A stretch of 10,054 bases of DNA from Flavobacteriales bacterium. GTDB lineage: Bacteria > Bacteroidota > Bacteroidia > Flavobacteriales_D > Sanyastnellaceae. The notes below the pieces were generated by a model, which searched no databases, was not told the origin of the DNA, and saw nothing but the letters and a program-made list of their open reading frames with translations. The DNA is taken from NCBI GenBank assembly GCA_947464885.1, contig CANHYZ010000040.1, forward strand, positions 1 to 10,054, written 5' to 3'. Positions 1-6,655 of the stretch are shown piece by piece (position 1 is the stretch's first letter; each line of letters starts with the position of its first letter). A program made the position numbers and the translations under genes.

Positions 1-345
1 GCGGCTTACCTGCAACAACAAGACGAGCACTACAATGAGAATCTGGAAGAGTTCGTGACCAACAAAAACGACCTGAAGAAAATTGTTGAGGCGAACCAGG
101 AGCTAATCCAAAAGCAGAATCCCATCTACCTCGATCCGGAAGGAGGATTCTTTGATGCGCATTATTACGCTCCAAGCAAACAACTCGTTGGAAAACGAAT
201 CTCAACCCTTTCAGGAAATATTCTGGTTATCTGGCTTATGAGCCTGGGACTTACCGTGCTTTTGGTTTTCGACGGTTTGCGCAAAGCGCTCGATTTTCTG
301 GGAAAACTGAGTATGCCGTTGATCTCCGGCAAAGGCCGTAATTAG
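1..345 (+). CDS. ABC-type transporter ATP-binding/permease protein, C-terminal fragment
   Basis: The reading frame is open from base 1 and ends at TAG 343-345, so only about 114 C-terminal residues are present and the start lies outside the window. A charged, probably helical stretch leads into the segment YYAPSKQLVGKRISTL, then one hydrophobic segment (about NILVIWLMSLGLTVLLVF), then a short basic tail. From memory, this order (FFxAxYYAPxK, dTfxxNxxVIWLM, LFDxLRK) is the end of the roughly 1000-residue Bacteroidota fusion proteins that join an ABC ATPase to a membrane permease. No Walker A, Walker B or signature motif is in the visible part, so the ABC assignment rests on the tail alone. The substrate is unknown. 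Its stop overlaps the stop of the convergent gene by 4 bp. It could be another multi-pass envelope protein, but the tail resemblance is good. Confidence 0.65.
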   Translation, partial: AAYLQQQDEHYNENLEEFVTNKNDLKKIVEANQELIQKQNPIYLDPEGGFFDAHYYAPSKQLVGKRISTLSGNILVIWLMSLGLTVLLVFDGLRKALDFLGKLSMPLISGKGRN

Positions 346-710
346 CCTTCTACCTCAATCATTTTGAAAGGCACATTAACGATGGCCTCGTAGTCCTCAC
401 CGGCCTCGAGCATATCCTCGTCATCTTGCTCATAGTACCAATGAATGGCCACTTTACCGCCGATATTCTCCAATCGCTTAAACAGATCCAGCAGGCATTT
501 GCTGCTGCTGGTATTGAAGTACTCCAACTGAACGTGGATAGTCGTCTCACCCGTTGCTTGTCGTGAATAGTTATCAACCCACTCCAATAGCGGCTTGTAA
601 AAATCAAGCGAATTCTCAGGAATAGAACGTCCCTTCAATTCAAGATGCCCGTCGGCACTGAACTTCACTGAAGGGGTTTTGGTTGAAGCTATTAACGCAA
701 TATCGTCCAT
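342..710 (-). CDS. SiaC family (DUF1987) regulatory phosphoprotein
   Basis: This is a 122-residue cytoplasmic protein starting at ATG 708-710 and ending at TAA 342-344. Hallmarks of the SiaC/DUF1987 family are visible: TPSVKF near residue 12, GRSIPENSLDFYKPLLEW at about 27-44, LEYFNTSSSK at 62-71, and WYYEQDDEDMLEAGEDY near the end. In Pseudomonas aeruginosa, SiaC is phosphorylated by the SiaB kinase at a threonine (T68) and dephosphorylated by the PP2C-like phosphatase SiaA. Unphosphorylated SiaC binds and activates the diguanylate cyclase SiaD. T67 or S68 here, in the FNTSSSK loop, is the likely equivalent site. No SiaA, SiaB or SiaD gene is visible in the window, so the partner and output are unknown, and a c-di-GMP role must not be assumed in Bacteroidota. 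The family call is secure; the function is inferred. Confidence 0.88.
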   Translation of the reverse strand: MDDIALIASTKTPSVKFSADGHLELKGRSIPENSLDFYKPLLEWVDNYSRQATGETTIHVQLEYFNTSSSKCLLDLFKRLENIGGKVAIHWYYEQDDEDMLEAGEDYEAIVNVPFKMIEVEG

Positions 711-818
711 GGTGAAAAAATGTTTCCATGCAAAAATGCAACACTAAACGTATACAAACTATGGAAACGTATTAAGTTTTTGACAACGGGCAGGTGCATA
801 TCTTCGCAGCTACATACT
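711..818. repeat. Divergent intergenic region with inverted and direct repeats (possible operators)
   Basis: This region lies between the SiaC-like gene (-) and the methyltransferase gene (+). It holds a perfect 8-bp inverted repeat, GTTTCCAT at 722-729 and ATGGAAAC at 761-768. It also holds a perfect 8-bp direct repeat AAACGTAT at 746-753 and 765-772, 19 bp apart, and two TGCA palindromes at 729-732 and 737-740 flanking four A. On the minus strand TACGTTTA (752 to 745) resembles a -7 element for the SiaC-like gene, but no good -33 element sits ahead of it. The repeats are seen directly; an operator role is inference. Short repeats like these can arise by chance in AT-rich DNA. Confidence 0.4.
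780..806 (+). promoter_or_regulatory. Candidate promoter of the methyltransferase-ZIP operon
   Basis: TTGACA at 780-785 can serve as the -33/-35 element. TATCTTCG at 799-806 matches the Bacteroidota -7 consensus TAnnTTTG at all but one position. The gap from TTG to TA is 16 nt, just under the usual 17-23. The ATG at 819 follows 12 nt after the -7 element, so the leader would be only a few bases long. This position also argues against the in-frame upstream ATG at 720 as the start. Confidence 0.5.
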
Positions 819-1568
819 ATGCACGACAATCACGACTCAAAAAACGAGTGGTTCGCCTCTTGGTTCGACTCACCCTTTTACCCCATGCTGTATCGCCATC
901 GCAATGAAATCGAGGCGCGTGATTTTCTCAACCGATTACACGACTTTCTGCAATTGCCCCAAGATGGAACCATCCTGGATCTGGCCTGCGGACAGGGGCG
1001 CCATTCGCGCACACTGCATGCATTGGGCTACCACGTCGTGGGTGTTGACCTGTCGCCGGCCAGTATTGCCGTGGCGCGTGAACTGGCATCTCCCGGACAA
1101 CACTTTGAAATCGCCGACATGCGCACGTTTGACCTCGCACAAACGTTTGATGCGGTGTTCAATCTCTTCACCAGTTTCGGTTATTTCAGCAATGAAGCGG
1201 ATAATGTGCGCGTCTTGTCGTGCGTGCATCGCCATCTGAAAACCGATGGCGTCTTCGTACTGGACTACCTCAATGCCTATCCCCTGCCCGATCACCCGGA
1301 GGAATTACAATCAACCATCATTGATGGGATTGAGTTTCAAACCAAAAAACACCGGGAAGGAAAATGTGTCGTGAAGGATATTGCTATCAACACAGGTGAA
1401 CGCGTGCTTCACTTCAACGAGCGCGTGCAACTGTTCACCCGAGAAGACCTAACTACCATGCTTGGGCAGAATGGATTCACGGTTGAACACGTGTTTGGCA
1501 GCTATGCCCTTGATGCATTTCAGCCCGCAATTTCACCGCGTTGCCTTATTATTGCACGCAAATCATGA
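819..1568 (+). CDS. Class I SAM-dependent methyltransferase
   Basis: The protein has 249 residues and is probably cytoplasmic. It has a Rossmann-type SAM-binding domain: motif I LDLACGQGRHS at about residues 53-63, the acidic end of strand 2 at D77 in VVGVDLS, and motif ADMRTFDL near 99-106. The segment FDAVFNLFTSFGYF at about 110-123 is typical of small-molecule methyltransferases of this group. The C-terminal third contains ERVQLFTREDLTTMLGQNGF, the usual substrate-lid and last-strand region. The methyl acceptor cannot be told from sequence. The frame is open to an ATG at 720, but the ATG at 819 is preferred because a promoter lies between the two and homology-like sequence begins at NEWFASWFD. 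Its TGA overlaps the ATG of the ZIP transporter gene (ATGA), which implies co-transcription and translational coupling. Confidence 0.85.
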   Translation: MHDNHDSKNEWFASWFDSPFYPMLYRHRNEIEARDFLNRLHDFLQLPQDGTILDLACGQGRHSRTLHALGYHVVGVDLSPASIAVARELASPGQHFEIADMRTFDLAQTFDAVFNLFTSFGYFSNEADNVRVLSCVHRHLKTDGVFVLDYLNAYPLPDHPEELQSTIIDGIEFQTKKHREGKCVVKDIAINTGERVLHFNERVQLFTREDLTTMLGQNGFTVEHVFGSYALDAFQPAISPRCLIIARKS

Positions 1569-2341
1569 ATGAATCTCCGCTCTTTTACGCAGGTGTTTTG
1601 TTTCTAGCCTCGATGGCCGGCTTTGGCATGTTCATGCTCACCCGGAAGCAGGCCAGTAAGGGCGTTAAAATCCTGTTGTCGTTTAGTGCTGCATACCTCC
1701 TGGGCCTCACTTTACTACATCTTTTCCCGGAGCTCTATCATGCCGATGTACCCAACATTGGTTGGTTTGTCGTCGGTGGTTTTCTCCTGCAAGTGGTGCT
1801 AGATTTCTTCTCCCACGGCGTTGAACACGGTCATGCCCACACGCATCAGCATCAGGGCACTCGCTTCCTGTTCAGTGTTATGGTCTCCTTGTGGATTCAC
1901 GCCTTTATCGAAGGAATGCCCTTCGGCGGTGTGGTTGAGATGCACGCTCACGATCACGCCGGACATGCTCATGACCACATAGGACATCAGCACGATCATC
2001 GCATGTCGCTCCTGCTCGGCATTTCTTTGCATAAAGTAACGGAGGCATTGGTATTCACCGCGCTATTAGTTGGCATGGGCATGCGCACGATGCAAACCTT
2101 ATTGTGGATGATTCTCTTTGCATCCATGGCGCCGCTCGGAGCTTTTGCACACTACTACCTCGGTGTGAGCGGCGTTGCAAACCTGGCCACATTTACACCG
2201 ATGGTTACCGGCGTACTCATTGGTATTCTACTCCATGTGTCCACCATCATTCTCTTCGAAAGCGACGAATCACACAGCTTTAACTGGATGAAGTTTGTGG
2301 CCATCCTGATTGGCCTTGCCATGGCCGGACTCGTATCTTAA
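1565..2341 (+). CDS. ZIP family divalent metal transporter
   Basis: This 258-residue multi-pass inner-membrane protein probably imports zinc or a related divalent metal into the cytoplasm. About seven or eight hydrophobic segments can be read. TM2 ends with LLHLFPE (about 50-56). TM4 has SLWIHAFIEG with H112 and E116, matching the ZIP HNxxD/E metal site. TM5 has SLHKVTEAL with H156 and E160, matching HxxPE, but with threonine in place of the usual proline. Two histidine-rich stretches are present, at about 84-96 and 127-145. The second lies between TM4 and TM5. The start ATG at 1565 overlaps the upstream methyltransferase stop by 4 bp; an in-frame start further upstream is unlikely because it would lie deeper in that gene. 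Substrate specificity is inferred from the family only. Confidence 0.9.
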   Translation: MNESPLFYAGVLFLASMAGFGMFMLTRKQASKGVKILLSFSAAYLLGLTLLHLFPELYHADVPNIGWFVVGGFLLQVVLDFFSHGVEHGHAHTHQHQGTRFLFSVMVSLWIHAFIEGMPFGGVVEMHAHDHAGHAHDHIGHQHDHRMSLLLGISLHKVTEALVFTALLVGMGMRTMQTLLWMILFASMAPLGAFAHYYLGVSGVANLATFTPMVTGVLIGILLHVSTIILFESDESHSFNWMKFVAILIGLAMAGLVS

Positions 2342-2360
2342 GTCCAAGCAACTACCGAAA

Positions 2361-3431
2361 TCAGTCGATCCAATCGGCGACAAATACATTCGTATCGCGT
2401 GTGCGCCCGTTGTGACGATTGCTGCACCATGCGACCTTTTTTCCATCAGGAGAAAACATCAGAAACGAATCGAACTGAGTGTCGTGGGTGACTTGCTCCA
2501 AGCCCGATCCGTCGACGTTAATCATGAAAATATTGAACGGAAACCCGATATTGCTTTTGTGATTGCTGCAAAACAACACGCGCTTTCCGTCGGGGTGGAA
2601 ATAAGGCGCCCAGTTAGCATTGCCAAGCTTAGTTACCTGACGAACATTTCCACCATCGACATCGGCCACGAAGATTTCAAGATTGGTCGGCTCAACAAGA
2701 TCACGCTGCAACAACTCGCGATACTTCTTAATATCCTCAGGCGTCGACGGGCGTGAAGCGCGCCAAACGATCTGTTTGCCGTCGGCCGAGAATGCCGCAC
2801 CACCATCATAGCCCAACGTATTCGTAATTTGCTTGAGCCCTGTGCCGTCGATGTTCATCATCCATAAATCCAAATCACCTGAACGGGTGCTGGTAAAAAT
2901 GATCTTATCGCCCGCAGGTGAAACCGTTGCCTCAGCATCATAACCAATCTCCGTGGTGTATTGCTTGATGATTTTGCCGGTCAGATCTGCCTGAAAGATG
3001 TCGTATTCAGGGTAAATAGGCCACACATACTTTCCGCTCTCCTTCACCGGAACGGGTGGACAGCTGTCCATGGCTAAGTGCGTGCTAGCATAAAGTACCG
3101 ACGTGTTGTCGGGCATAAAAAACGCACACGTCGTTCGGCCATTACCGGTAGAAATCAATTTGCGCTTAGTGCTGTCGGCCTCCAGTTTGGTATCCAGCAC
3201 AAAAATCTGATCGCAGCCCTTTGTCCAGTTCTTATTGTCGCTTTGAAATATGAGACGCTCTCCTTTTACATCCCAATACGCTTCGGCATTGTTGCCCCCG
3301 AAAGTGAGCTGACGCACATTGGCAAAATGCTTTTCATCGGGATAATGAATCGGCTCATCAGAAGAACCGTTTTGTGACCAAACTGAGCTTGTCATACCAA
3401 CCAGACTCAGGGCGATAAGAATAGATTTCAT
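2361..3431 (-). CDS. Secreted TolB-like PD40 beta-propeller protein
   Basis: The protein has 356 residues with an N-terminal signal peptide (MKSILIALSLVGMTSSVWSQ) and is probably periplasmic. The rest is built of WD40-like PD40 repeats of the TolB propeller type. Clear blades include SPAGDKIIFTSTRSG (about 171-185) followed by LWMMNIDGTGLKQIT, then SADGKQIVWRASRPS (215-229), HPDGKRVLFCSN (279-290) with IFMINVDGSGLEQVT, and SPDGKKVAWCSNRHNG (327-342). TolB-type propellers bind protein partners; the partner here is unknown. No T9SS sorting domain or lipobox is present. The ATG 3429-3431 is chosen because it begins the signal peptide; the open frame further upstream is antisense to the divergent peptidase gene. 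The gene converges with the ZIP gene with a 19-bp gap. Similar propellers occur near M28 peptidases, but a shared pathway is not shown. Confidence 0.85.
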   Translation of the reverse strand: MKSILIALSLVGMTSSVWSQNGSSDEPIHYPDEKHFANVRQLTFGGNNAEAYWDVKGERLIFQSDNKNWTKGCDQIFVLDTKLEADSTKRKLISTGNGRTTCAFFMPDNTSVLYASTHLAMDSCPPVPVKESGKYVWPIYPEYDIFQADLTGKIIKQYTTEIGYDAEATVSPAGDKIIFTSTRSGDLDLWMMNIDGTGLKQITNTLGYDGGAAFSADGKQIVWRASRPSTPEDIKKYRELLQRDLVEPTNLEIFVADVDGGNVRQVTKLGNANWAPYFHPDGKRVLFCSNHKSNIGFPFNIFMINVDGSGLEQVTHDTQFDSFLMFSPDGKKVAWCSNRHNGRTRDTNVFVADWID

Positions 3432-3437
3432 AAGATG

Positions 3438-3445
3438 CGAAAATA
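3438..3445 (-). promoter_or_regulatory. Candidate -7 element for the PD40 gene
   Basis: Read on the minus strand this is TATTTTCG, one mismatch from TAnnTTTG. It ends only 6 nt before the ATG at 3431, so transcription would start at or next to the start codon. No clear TTTG -33 element sits at the usual distance, which lowers confidence. Confidence 0.35.
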
Positions 3446-3506
3446 AAAACTCGAACCAATTTGCACGGGTTAGCATTGTCACGAGCCTGTCATACCTCCG
3501 CATGCT

Positions 3507-3514
3507 TACTTTTA
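3507..3514 (+). promoter_or_regulatory. Candidate -7 element for the M28 peptidase gene
   Basis: TACTTTTA matches TAnnTTTG at all but the last position and lies 19 nt before the ATG at 3534. The nearest TTG upstream (3476-3478) is 28 nt away, too far for a normal -33 element, so this is a weak call. Confidence 0.25.
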
Positions 3515-3533
3515 ACCCGAAAATTACATCCCC

Positions 3534-4805
3534 ATGAAATCTATTTTGAGTGCAGCCTTGATCTGCTCGTTTTCCCTTCCACTGTTGAGTCAGCAAGTAA
3601 AATTGCCCAAAGGCGCATCCGGTCGTCTGGAGTTGAACGTGGCGGCGCTGGCCAATGATTTTATGGAGGGCCGCGGAACAGGTTCTGCCGGTGAGCAGAA
3701 GGCAGCAGAATATATCGTTCGCGATTTTCAACGCTTTCACCTTGAACCCAAAGGAGATTCCTCTTGGTTTCAATCGTTCACGTTTGTTCCCCATGGCGCG
3801 GCACAAGTGCATCACCAAGGCGATAATGCCTCCTTGGGCATGGCTCTGGTAAAGGAAATCACCGGTAAGAACGTCATCGGATACATCGATAATAAAGCCG
3901 CAACGACGGTTGTTATCGGTGCGCACTACGATCACCTGGGCATGGGCGATGAGAACTCTCTATGGACCGGAGAAAAGGCCATCCATAATGGCGCAGACGA
4001 CAACGCAAGCGGGGTTTCTGTGATGCTGGAACTGGCGCATTGGCTATCGAAGCATCCGAAAGGAACAAAGGGACACAACTACCTCTTCATTGGCTTCAGC
4101 GGCGAAGAGAAAGGCCTCTTGGGAAGTAATCACTTCACGAAAAACCCGACGCTTCCGCTGACATCCATTGCTTACATGATCAACATGGATATGGTGGGCC
4201 GATTGAACAAGGACCGTTCGCTGGCAATCAACGGCGTTGGTACGAGTCCTTCATGGATGCCCGTCATCAATGGCATTCAAGTCGACAGTCTGGCCATCGT
4301 CACCAGCGAAAGCGGTATGGGCGCCTCCGATCACACCAGCTTTTACCTGAGCGACATTCCGGCGGTTCATTTCTTTACCGGTCAGCACGAAGACTATCAC
4401 AAGCCTACTGACGACTTCGAGGGTAAGATCAATGTCAAAGGAATGGCTTCTGTCACCAATTACATTCAGCATGTCATTGTAGCCATGGATGATGAAGCAA
4501 AGCCCGCATTCACCAAAACCAAAGATGCCACGCCATCTTCTTCAGACTTCAAAGTAACACTCGGCGTAATGCCCGATTACCTCTACTCAGGCATCGGTTT
4601 GCGTGTGGACGGATGTAAGGATGGACGCCCGGGCGCGAAGGCCGGCCTCATCAAAGGCGACACCATCATGAAGCTCGGTGATTTCACCATTGAAGACATC
4701 TACGGCTACATGGAAGCGCTCGGCAAATTCGAGAAAGGACAAACGACCACTGTGCAAGTGCAACGCGACGGCAAGCTCATCGAGCTTACCGTGACGTGGG
4801 AGTAA
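3534..4805 (+). CDS. M28 family zinc aminopeptidase with C-terminal PDZ domain
   Basis: This 423-residue exported peptidase has a signal peptide (MKSILSAALICSFSLPLLSQ). The M28 catalytic domain spans about 30-320 and should bind two zinc ions. The expected residues are visible: HYDH with H131 and catalytic D133, ADDNASG with D155/D156, SGEEKG with general base E191 and ligand E192, NMDMVGR with D219, and EDYHKPTDD with H289. The conserved GRGTGSAGEQKAAEYI precedes the catalytic core. Residues about 342-423 form a PDZ domain (GIGLRVDGCKDGRPGAKAGL, then KGDTIMKLGDF). The PDZ probably binds substrate or partner C-termini. No T9SS tail is present, so a periplasmic location is likely. All key residues are intact. 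Likely substrates are N-terminal residues of peptides, but specificity is unknown. It diverges from the PD40 gene and ends 8 bp from the next convergent gene. Confidence 0.92.
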   Translation: MKSILSAALICSFSLPLLSQQVKLPKGASGRLELNVAALANDFMEGRGTGSAGEQKAAEYIVRDFQRFHLEPKGDSSWFQSFTFVPHGAAQVHHQGDNASLGMALVKEITGKNVIGYIDNKAATTVVIGAHYDHLGMGDENSLWTGEKAIHNGADDNASGVSVMLELAHWLSKHPKGTKGHNYLFIGFSGEEKGLLGSNHFTKNPTLPLTSIAYMINMDMVGRLNKDRSLAINGVGTSPSWMPVINGIQVDSLAIVTSESGMGASDHTSFYLSDIPAVHFFTGQHEDYHKPTDDFEGKINVKGMASVTNYIQHVIVAMDDEAKPAFTKTKDATPSSSDFKVTLGVMPDYLYSGIGLRVDGCKDGRPGAKAGLIKGDTIMKLGDFTIEDIYGYMEALGKFEKGQTTTVQVQRDGKLIELTVTWE

Positions 4806-4816
4806 TTCGTGAATTA
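4803..4816. repeat. 14-bp near-palindrome joining two convergent stop codons
   Basis: TAATTC (4803-4808) and GAATTA (4811-4816) are perfect inverted arms around a GT centre. The outer triplets are the TAA stop codons of the M28 gene (+) and the choice-of-anchor B gene (-). It is too short and AT-rich to be a convincing terminator. Confidence 0.4.
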
Positions 4817-6550
4817 GTGCTGAACGAGCACCTGAATGGCCTGTGAACCGGCCTGCAACGAATAAACTCCGTTAGCAACTGACTTCACATCCATCGTGAT
4901 TTGACGCTGACCGAATGTCGGTAGCGAACGCACTATTCTTCCAGAGGCATCGACTAAATCCAACTGCTCAATCGCTGTATTCAATTGAATGCGCAATTGA
5001 TCATTCGCCGGATTCGGATAAACAGAAATCACCTGCATAGGCATATCCTCCACTCCAATAGATGGACAAATGTTCACCTGCAGTGGGATTTCATATTCCT
5101 CACCGAACGTGCTCGCAAGGACCAGATTCGGAGTATAGTCGCCGGGATTCACACCTTGAATGCCAGATAACGTAACCTGAACAACTCCCTGTGCGGTGAT
5201 GGTCTGTGCAGTCGCCGTGGCAGGCTCCATACCTTCCAATGAAACCGTTAGCGGAAACGCCAAATTCGCATTGATGTCGATTTCAAATACCACATCTTGC
5301 GTGTCGCACAATTCCCAACTGTTTTGAGACGTAGTGATAATCGTAGGCTTCACGATGAACATGCCGTCATACATGCTGGTGGCCAACACGATACCACTGG
5401 GCAAATACGGGTAATTGCTCCACGTACCGGAGAATTGAGCGTTATCGTTTTCGGGATATAAGTCAAAGAACGCGACTTCGTTGAGCTGACTTTCCGCCAC
5501 ACGAATAGCATCCAACACGCGCACACCACTGCGGTAATTGCTCTCGTAAATAAACTGATCCAACGCATAAAGGTTGTGGTCGATGGAAGGACTGGTGCCC
5601 TCGTAGAAGCCTTCGTAGGTTACGTTGTCAAGATCCGTGATATTGAAGATGTGCGTGCGTGTACCGTATGGCTGTTGATCATTGCCCAACGCCATTTCAT
5701 CCAGTTCATCGTTCATCAGGAAATAGCGTTTGTTCTTCGTAATCCATCCCTGGTGGAAATAACCAATTGTAGCCTGTCCGTTGTAGTCGTATTCGCCAAT
5801 GAGCTGACAGTCTGTTTTATCCGTCACGTCCACAAATACCAATTTATCATTATCGCTACCTGAGCGTCCGTTGCAGGCGATGACAATTTCCTGTCCTTGG
5901 TGGTCGGCATCGGGACCATCATAGGTCCAGGCGAATCCATCGTGCGTGTAGCCGCTGTTCTCATAGCCACCGGCATAGGTCGGATTCAATGGATCGGACA
6001 CATCAACAATGTGCTCTCCTCCACCTACTGTATTTGTACCGTAAGCATAAACGTAACCGGAAACAGGATCTACGTTGACGGTATGGCAATTGGAGAATCC
6101 AGGGTAATGAGCGGTTTCAGCAAACAACACAGGCGGATTAGCAACGCCATCCAACTGATTCAGATCGAAAATCTGCATGCCGTGTCCTGCAGCTTCGCTG
6201 ACAATGTAAAGCCAGTTGCCGAGTGACTCCACGTCTCTCCAAAGACTGCTGACCGAATGTGTTGCGAGTGTACCCATAAAAATGGGGTTTACCGGATCAG
6301 TAACATCAATAAACGAGGTCACATCAGCGCAGCCCAGAATAGCGTACTCCTTGCCCGACACCGGACTTTTCCAACCCCAAACATCATTGGTGTTACCGGT
6401 AGGATTGCATCCGCATTCTTCCAAGGTCATGAACTTCATGAGGTCCATGTTGCGGCAAGGGTAAGTTCCGGCCATACCATTTACGCATGGCACTTGAGCC
6501 GAAGCCGATAACGTGAACACTAAACTTAGGGCTGTAAAGATTCTTTTCAT
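4814..6550 (-). CDS. Choice-of-anchor B family secreted protein with T9SS sorting domain
   Basis: The 578-residue precursor has a signal peptide (MKRIFTALSLVFTLSASAQ), a large N-terminal domain of about 380 residues, an Ig-like segment at roughly 405-500, and a T9SS type A sorting domain at about 508-578 (ISVYPNPANDQLRI to LVQH). The large domain carries features I recognise from choice-of-anchor B proteins: NDVWGWKSPVSGKEYA near the start, WRDVESLGNWLYIVSEAAGH, HTVNVDPVSGYVYAYG, THDGFAWTYDGPDADHQG, FHQGWITKNKRYFLMNDELD and DHNLYALDQFIYESNYRSG. It contains LVIP-like beta-propeller repeats (VDVTDK, VDVSDPLNP, IDVTDPVNP). The protein should cross the outer membrane by T9SS and be surface-attached or released; its molecular function is unknown. 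ATG 6548-6550 starts the signal peptide; a TTG six codons upstream is rejected. Confidence 0.9.
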   Translation of the reverse strand: MKRIFTALSLVFTLSASAQVPCVNGMAGTYPCRNMDLMKFMTLEECGCNPTGNTNDVWGWKSPVSGKEYAILGCADVTSFIDVTDPVNPIFMGTLATHSVSSLWRDVESLGNWLYIVSEAAGHGMQIFDLNQLDGVANPPVLFAETAHYPGFSNCHTVNVDPVSGYVYAYGTNTVGGGEHIVDVSDPLNPTYAGGYENSGYTHDGFAWTYDGPDADHQGQEIVIACNGRSGSDNDKLVFVDVTDKTDCQLIGEYDYNGQATIGYFHQGWITKNKRYFLMNDELDEMALGNDQQPYGTRTHIFNITDLDNVTYEGFYEGTSPSIDHNLYALDQFIYESNYRSGVRVLDAIRVAESQLNEVAFFDLYPENDNAQFSGTWSNYPYLPSGIVLATSMYDGMFIVKPTIITTSQNSWELCDTQDVVFEIDINANLAFPLTVSLEGMEPATATAQTITAQGVVQVTLSGIQGVNPGDYTPNLVLASTFGEEYEIPLQVNICPSIGVEDMPMQVISVYPNPANDQLRIQLNTAIEQLDLVDASGRIVRSLPTFGQRQITMDVKSVANGVYSLQAGSQAIQVLVQH

Positions 6551-6568
6551 ACGTGATTTTGATTGCAA

Positions 6569-6576
6569 CGAAAGTA
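6569..6576 (-). promoter_or_regulatory. Candidate -7 element for the choice-of-anchor B gene
   Basis: The minus strand reads TACTTTCG, one mismatch from TAnnTTTG, ending 18 nt before the ATG at 6550. A partial -33 match (CTG) lies about 20 nt further upstream. The TTG codon that could extend the gene falls at the likely transcription start, supporting the ATG start. Confidence 0.4.
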
Positions 6577-6643
6577 AGGTGCATCAACATAGAATACAGG
6601 AAAAGTTCGCGATAAGTTGTTAAGCTGATTGCGGTTTGCGTGT

Positions 6644-6651
6644 TAACTTTG
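6644..6651 (+). promoter_or_regulatory. Consensus -7 element for the arginase-family gene
   Basis: TAACTTTG is a full match to the Bacteroidota -7 consensus TAnnTTTG. A TTG at 6617-6619 lies 24 nt upstream, one base beyond the usual spacing. Only four bases (ACAC) separate the element from the ATG at 6656, so the transcript is probably leaderless or nearly so. Confidence 0.5.
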
Positions 6652-6655
6652 ACAC

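Noticed and set aside
720..818. In-frame N-terminal extension of the methyltransferase from ATG 720
   Set aside because: A candidate promoter lies within it, the translated sequence looks non-coding, and family-like sequence begins only after the ATG at 819.
936..1295. A 119-codon minus-strand open frame inside the methyltransferase gene
   Set aside because: It is the antisense of a well-supported enzyme with motif I and acidic loop in the other frame.
1817..1999. The histidine-rich coding stretch as a tandem DNA repeat or CRISPR-like array
   Set aside because: The units are irregular at DNA level and the periodicity comes from His-x-His codons in the ZIP protein.
2310..2756. A 148-codon plus-strand open frame overlapping the ZIP end and the PD40 gene
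   Set aside because: It is antisense to the clear PD40 repeats and its translation resembles no protein family I know.
3432..3935. An open frame extending the PD40 gene upstream by 168 codons on the minus strand
   Set aside because: It runs antisense through the signal peptide and N-terminus of the M28 peptidase, and the PD40 protein has its own signal peptide starting at 3431.
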